Of a DNA stretch of 5,782 bases, positions 4,613 to 5,782 are shown one piece after another (position 1 is the stretch's first letter; every line of letters begins with the position of its first letter). The stretch is taken from NCBI GenBank assembly GCA_022425585.1, contig JAKMFF010000236.1, forward strand, positions 1 to 5,782, in the 5' to 3' direction. The DNA is from Candidatus Poseidoniaceae archaeon. GTDB lineage: Archaea; Thermoplasmatota; Poseidoniia; Poseidoniales; Poseidoniaceae. Position numbers and translations under genes: made by a program. The notes under the pieces were generated by a model, which worked only from the letters and a program-made list of their open reading frames with translations, did not search any database and had not been told where the DNA came from.

Positions 4613-5782
4613 ATGCAAACCAATTGGCATAGGGCAGTTTTAGTAAGTTTATTGATGATTTTTTCCAGTCTAGCTGGATGTCTTGAAGCAGATACTGATG
4701 ACTCTGAAACAGAGGAAATCGGCATAATAATGACTTCGACATATCACGTTCAGCAACTAGTGAAAGCAATTGTTGGAGATGAGGTTACCGTAGAGTTAAT
4801 GAGTACTTCTAACATACCGGTTCACGATTATGAACCAACAGCCAATGATATAATTAGGCTTCAACAGAGTGATATTTTCTTCTACCACGGTCTCGAACTT
4901 GAACCATGGGTGGATGCCACTTTGTCTGGACTTGGTAGCGATGCCCCGCTATCGGTTCAAACTCACACACTACCAACCGGAGAAACACTCCTAGATTACG
5001 AGTCGTTACTAATTGCAGACTTGTGCGAAACCCTGGATGATAGTGAATTCGAAAGTGTTCAACTCGCTAACGGCCATTCAGCAGTTATGCCAGAAATCCA
5101 TGCAGAAAGCGTACTGCATCAGCTAAGATTCCCAGCAATGGACGATGATCATGACGAAGATGGACATGACGAAGACGGACATGACGAAGATGGACATGAT
5201 GAAGATGGACATGATGACCATGGTGACGAAGACGGCCACGATGACCACGATGGCCACGACGAACACGCCCACAATGAACCAGAAAAGGTCATTAAAAACC
5301 CAGATGGCTGTACCTCCTCTGATACTGTAATAGCAATATTCCACCTTGAAGAAGGAGTTCACCACGTTGAATTCATGTCAGAAAACGTAACTCAATTCAA
5401 CATGGTTACCATGAAGATGAACGGCGGACATGCACATCATGACCACGCTGGACATGGTGACGAGCACGGTGACGAGCACGGTGACGAACATGGTGACGAA
5501 CATGGTGACGAACACGGAGTTTGCCACGACATGACTGACCACACCAACAACGCTATTGACAACAAAAAAGATTGTGAAGATGGTGGTTTCACATGGATGC
5601 CTGAAGATAATCATGGTGGGCACGACGGAGATTACTGTCATGACGCAGCCACTCACGAAAACCACGACGAGTACGAAACCGAGGACGCTTGCGAGGACGC
5701 AGGCCACATGTGGATGGAAGGCGATCATGATGATTCTCCAACTCCAGAAGAAGCACTTTCGATGGCTGACGCAAATAACGAC
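4613..5782 (+). CDS. ZnuA/TroA-type metal-binding lipoprotein with long His-rich insertion (partial at right edge)
   Basis: Open from ATG 4613 to the edge (390 codons, no stop). Residues 9-23 are a hydrophobic signal ending in a lipobox, L20-A21-G22-C23, so the protein is probably lipid-anchored outside the membrane. Residues about 35-105 match the first lobe of cluster A-I metal-binding proteins of ABC importers: GIIMTSTYHVQQLV, then VGDEV, then IPVHDYEPTANDIIRLQQSD, then FFYHGLELEPWVD. H71 in HDYEPT is the expected first metal ligand. Instead of the usual short His loop, there is a His/Asp/Glu array at 176-222, a linker (about 223-270), a second array at 271-302, and a duplicated Cys/Trp module at 303-370. 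The later ligands (a DPHxWLDP-like motif) and the second lobe are not reached by residue 390. The substrate is probably Zn, possibly Mn or Ni. The start fits the upstream TATA box; the ATG at 4607 is also in frame but is less well placed and adds only two residues. Divergent from the NikR-like gene, its likely regulator. Confidence 0.82.
   Translation, partial: MQTNWHRAVLVSLLMIFSSLAGCLEADTDDSETEEIGIIMTSTYHVQQLVKAIVGDEVTVELMSTSNIPVHDYEPTANDIIRLQQSDIFFYHGLELEPWVDATLSGLGSDAPLSVQTHTLPTGETLLDYESLLIADLCETLDDSEFESVQLANGHSAVMPEIHAESVLHQLRFPAMDDDHDEDGHDEDGHDEDGHDEDGHDDHGDEDGHDDHDGHDEHAHNEPEKVIKNPDGCTSSDTVIAIFHLEEGVHHVEFMSENVTQFNMVTMKMNGGHAHHDHAGHGDEHGDEHGDEHGDEHGDEHGVCHDMTDHTNNAIDNKKDCEDGGFTWMPEDNHGGHDGDYCHDAATHENHDEYETEDACEDAGHMWMEGDHDDSPTPEEALSMADANND
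5150..5224 (+). repeat. 15-base tandem repeat encoding HDEDG
   Basis: Four near-identical copies of CATGACGAAGATGGA start at 5150, 5165, 5180 and 5195. A diverged fifth copy starts at 5210, and looser His/Asp coding follows to about 5262. Copies differ only at third codon positions (GAC/GAT), so the peptide is kept while the DNA drifts. In the protein they form an acidic His-rich segment in the ZnuA-like lipoprotein, plausibly binding metal. Confidence 0.85.
5456..5515 (+). repeat. 12-base tandem repeat encoding GDEH, five copies
   Basis: Five in-frame copies of GGTGACGARCAY run head to tail at 5456, 5468, 5480, 5492 and 5504, varying only at third codon positions. They encode GDEH x5 at residues 282-301 of the ZnuA-like protein. 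Period and sequence differ from the array at 5150, so the two probably expanded independently. Confidence 0.88.
5519..5722 (+). repeat. Duplicated Cys/Trp module within the ZnuA-like protein
   Basis: Two protein segments of about 30 residues line up. The first (303-331) has V-CHD, H310, N312, C321-ED-x-G and W328-M. The second (341-370) has Y-CHD, H348, N350, C360-ED-x-G and W367-M. The spacing from first to second Cys is 17 and 18 residues. At the DNA level they are diverged, so this is an older duplication than the arrays. Paired cysteines suggest a disulfide or metal site in each copy. Confidence 0.6.

Noticed and set aside
4584..4769. Minus-strand frame of 61 codons opposite the lipoprotein start
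   Set aside because: It covers the promoter and signal-peptide region of the lipoprotein gene in antisense and has no recognisable features.
5145..5330. Plus-strand frame rich in Met, Asp, Thr and Lys across the first repeat array
   Set aside because: A shifted-frame reading of the 15-base repeat. The frame from 4613 has a signal peptide and family motifs and runs through it.
5150..5515. Tandem repeats considered as a CRISPR array
   Set aside because: The units are 12-15 bases with no unique spacers and stay in frame within a protein-coding gene.
5123..5728. Minus-strand open frames with long Val/Ile/Met/Phe runs resembling membrane proteins
   Set aside because: They are the reverse complement of the His/Asp/Glu repeat coding of the lipoprotein. 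GAC, GAT and CAT read backwards give Val, Ile and Met codons, so the hydrophobic look is an artefact.

Overview
The window looks like archaeal chromosomal DNA, most likely a marine planktonic euryarchaeon of the Thermoplasmatota / Marine Group II-III type. Three things point that way. The left edge holds the zinc-finger start of an archaeal-type tRNA pseudouridine synthase Pus10. Several genes have TATA-like boxes about 25-27 bases ahead of an ATG, as in leaderless archaeal transcripts. The secreted protein at the right edge combines a lipoprotein signal with very acidic, His-rich segments. The lineage is inferred from gene content and style, not from a marker-gene comparison.

Layout, left to right. 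Bases 1-420 (minus) carry the first 140 residues of Pus10; the rest lies outside the window. Bases 533-3697 (minus) encode a complete 12-helix RND/MMPL-family membrane protein of up to 1054 residues. Only a 41-base gap, holding a near-symmetrical TATATAT element, separates it from a divergent small DsrE-family protein (3739-4092, plus). That gene meets, tail to tail with 6 bases between stop codons, a NikR-like ribbon-helix-helix metalloregulator (4099-4524, minus). Bases 4525-4612 form an AT-rich divergent control region. From 4613 to the right edge runs a ZnuA/TroA-type metal-binding lipoprotein (plus, open at the edge).

The clearest functional unit is the right-hand divergent pair: a NikR-like repressor next to a ZnuA-like lipoprotein, with a candidate operator (perfect 7-base inverted repeat) overlapping the lipoprotein's TATA box. 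The simplest reading is metal-responsive control of metal uptake, probably with ABC permease and ATPase genes beyond the right edge. Two details are unusual. The regulator lacks one of the four canonical NikR nickel ligands (Ser where His is expected). The binding protein carries an insertion of at least about 210 residues: two His/Asp/Glu repeat arrays followed by a duplicated Cys/Trp module. The left part (tRNA modification, RND exporter) and the DsrE-family gene have no evident functional link to the metal unit. Apart from short intergenic gaps (about 112, 41, 6 and 88 bases) the window is fully coding.
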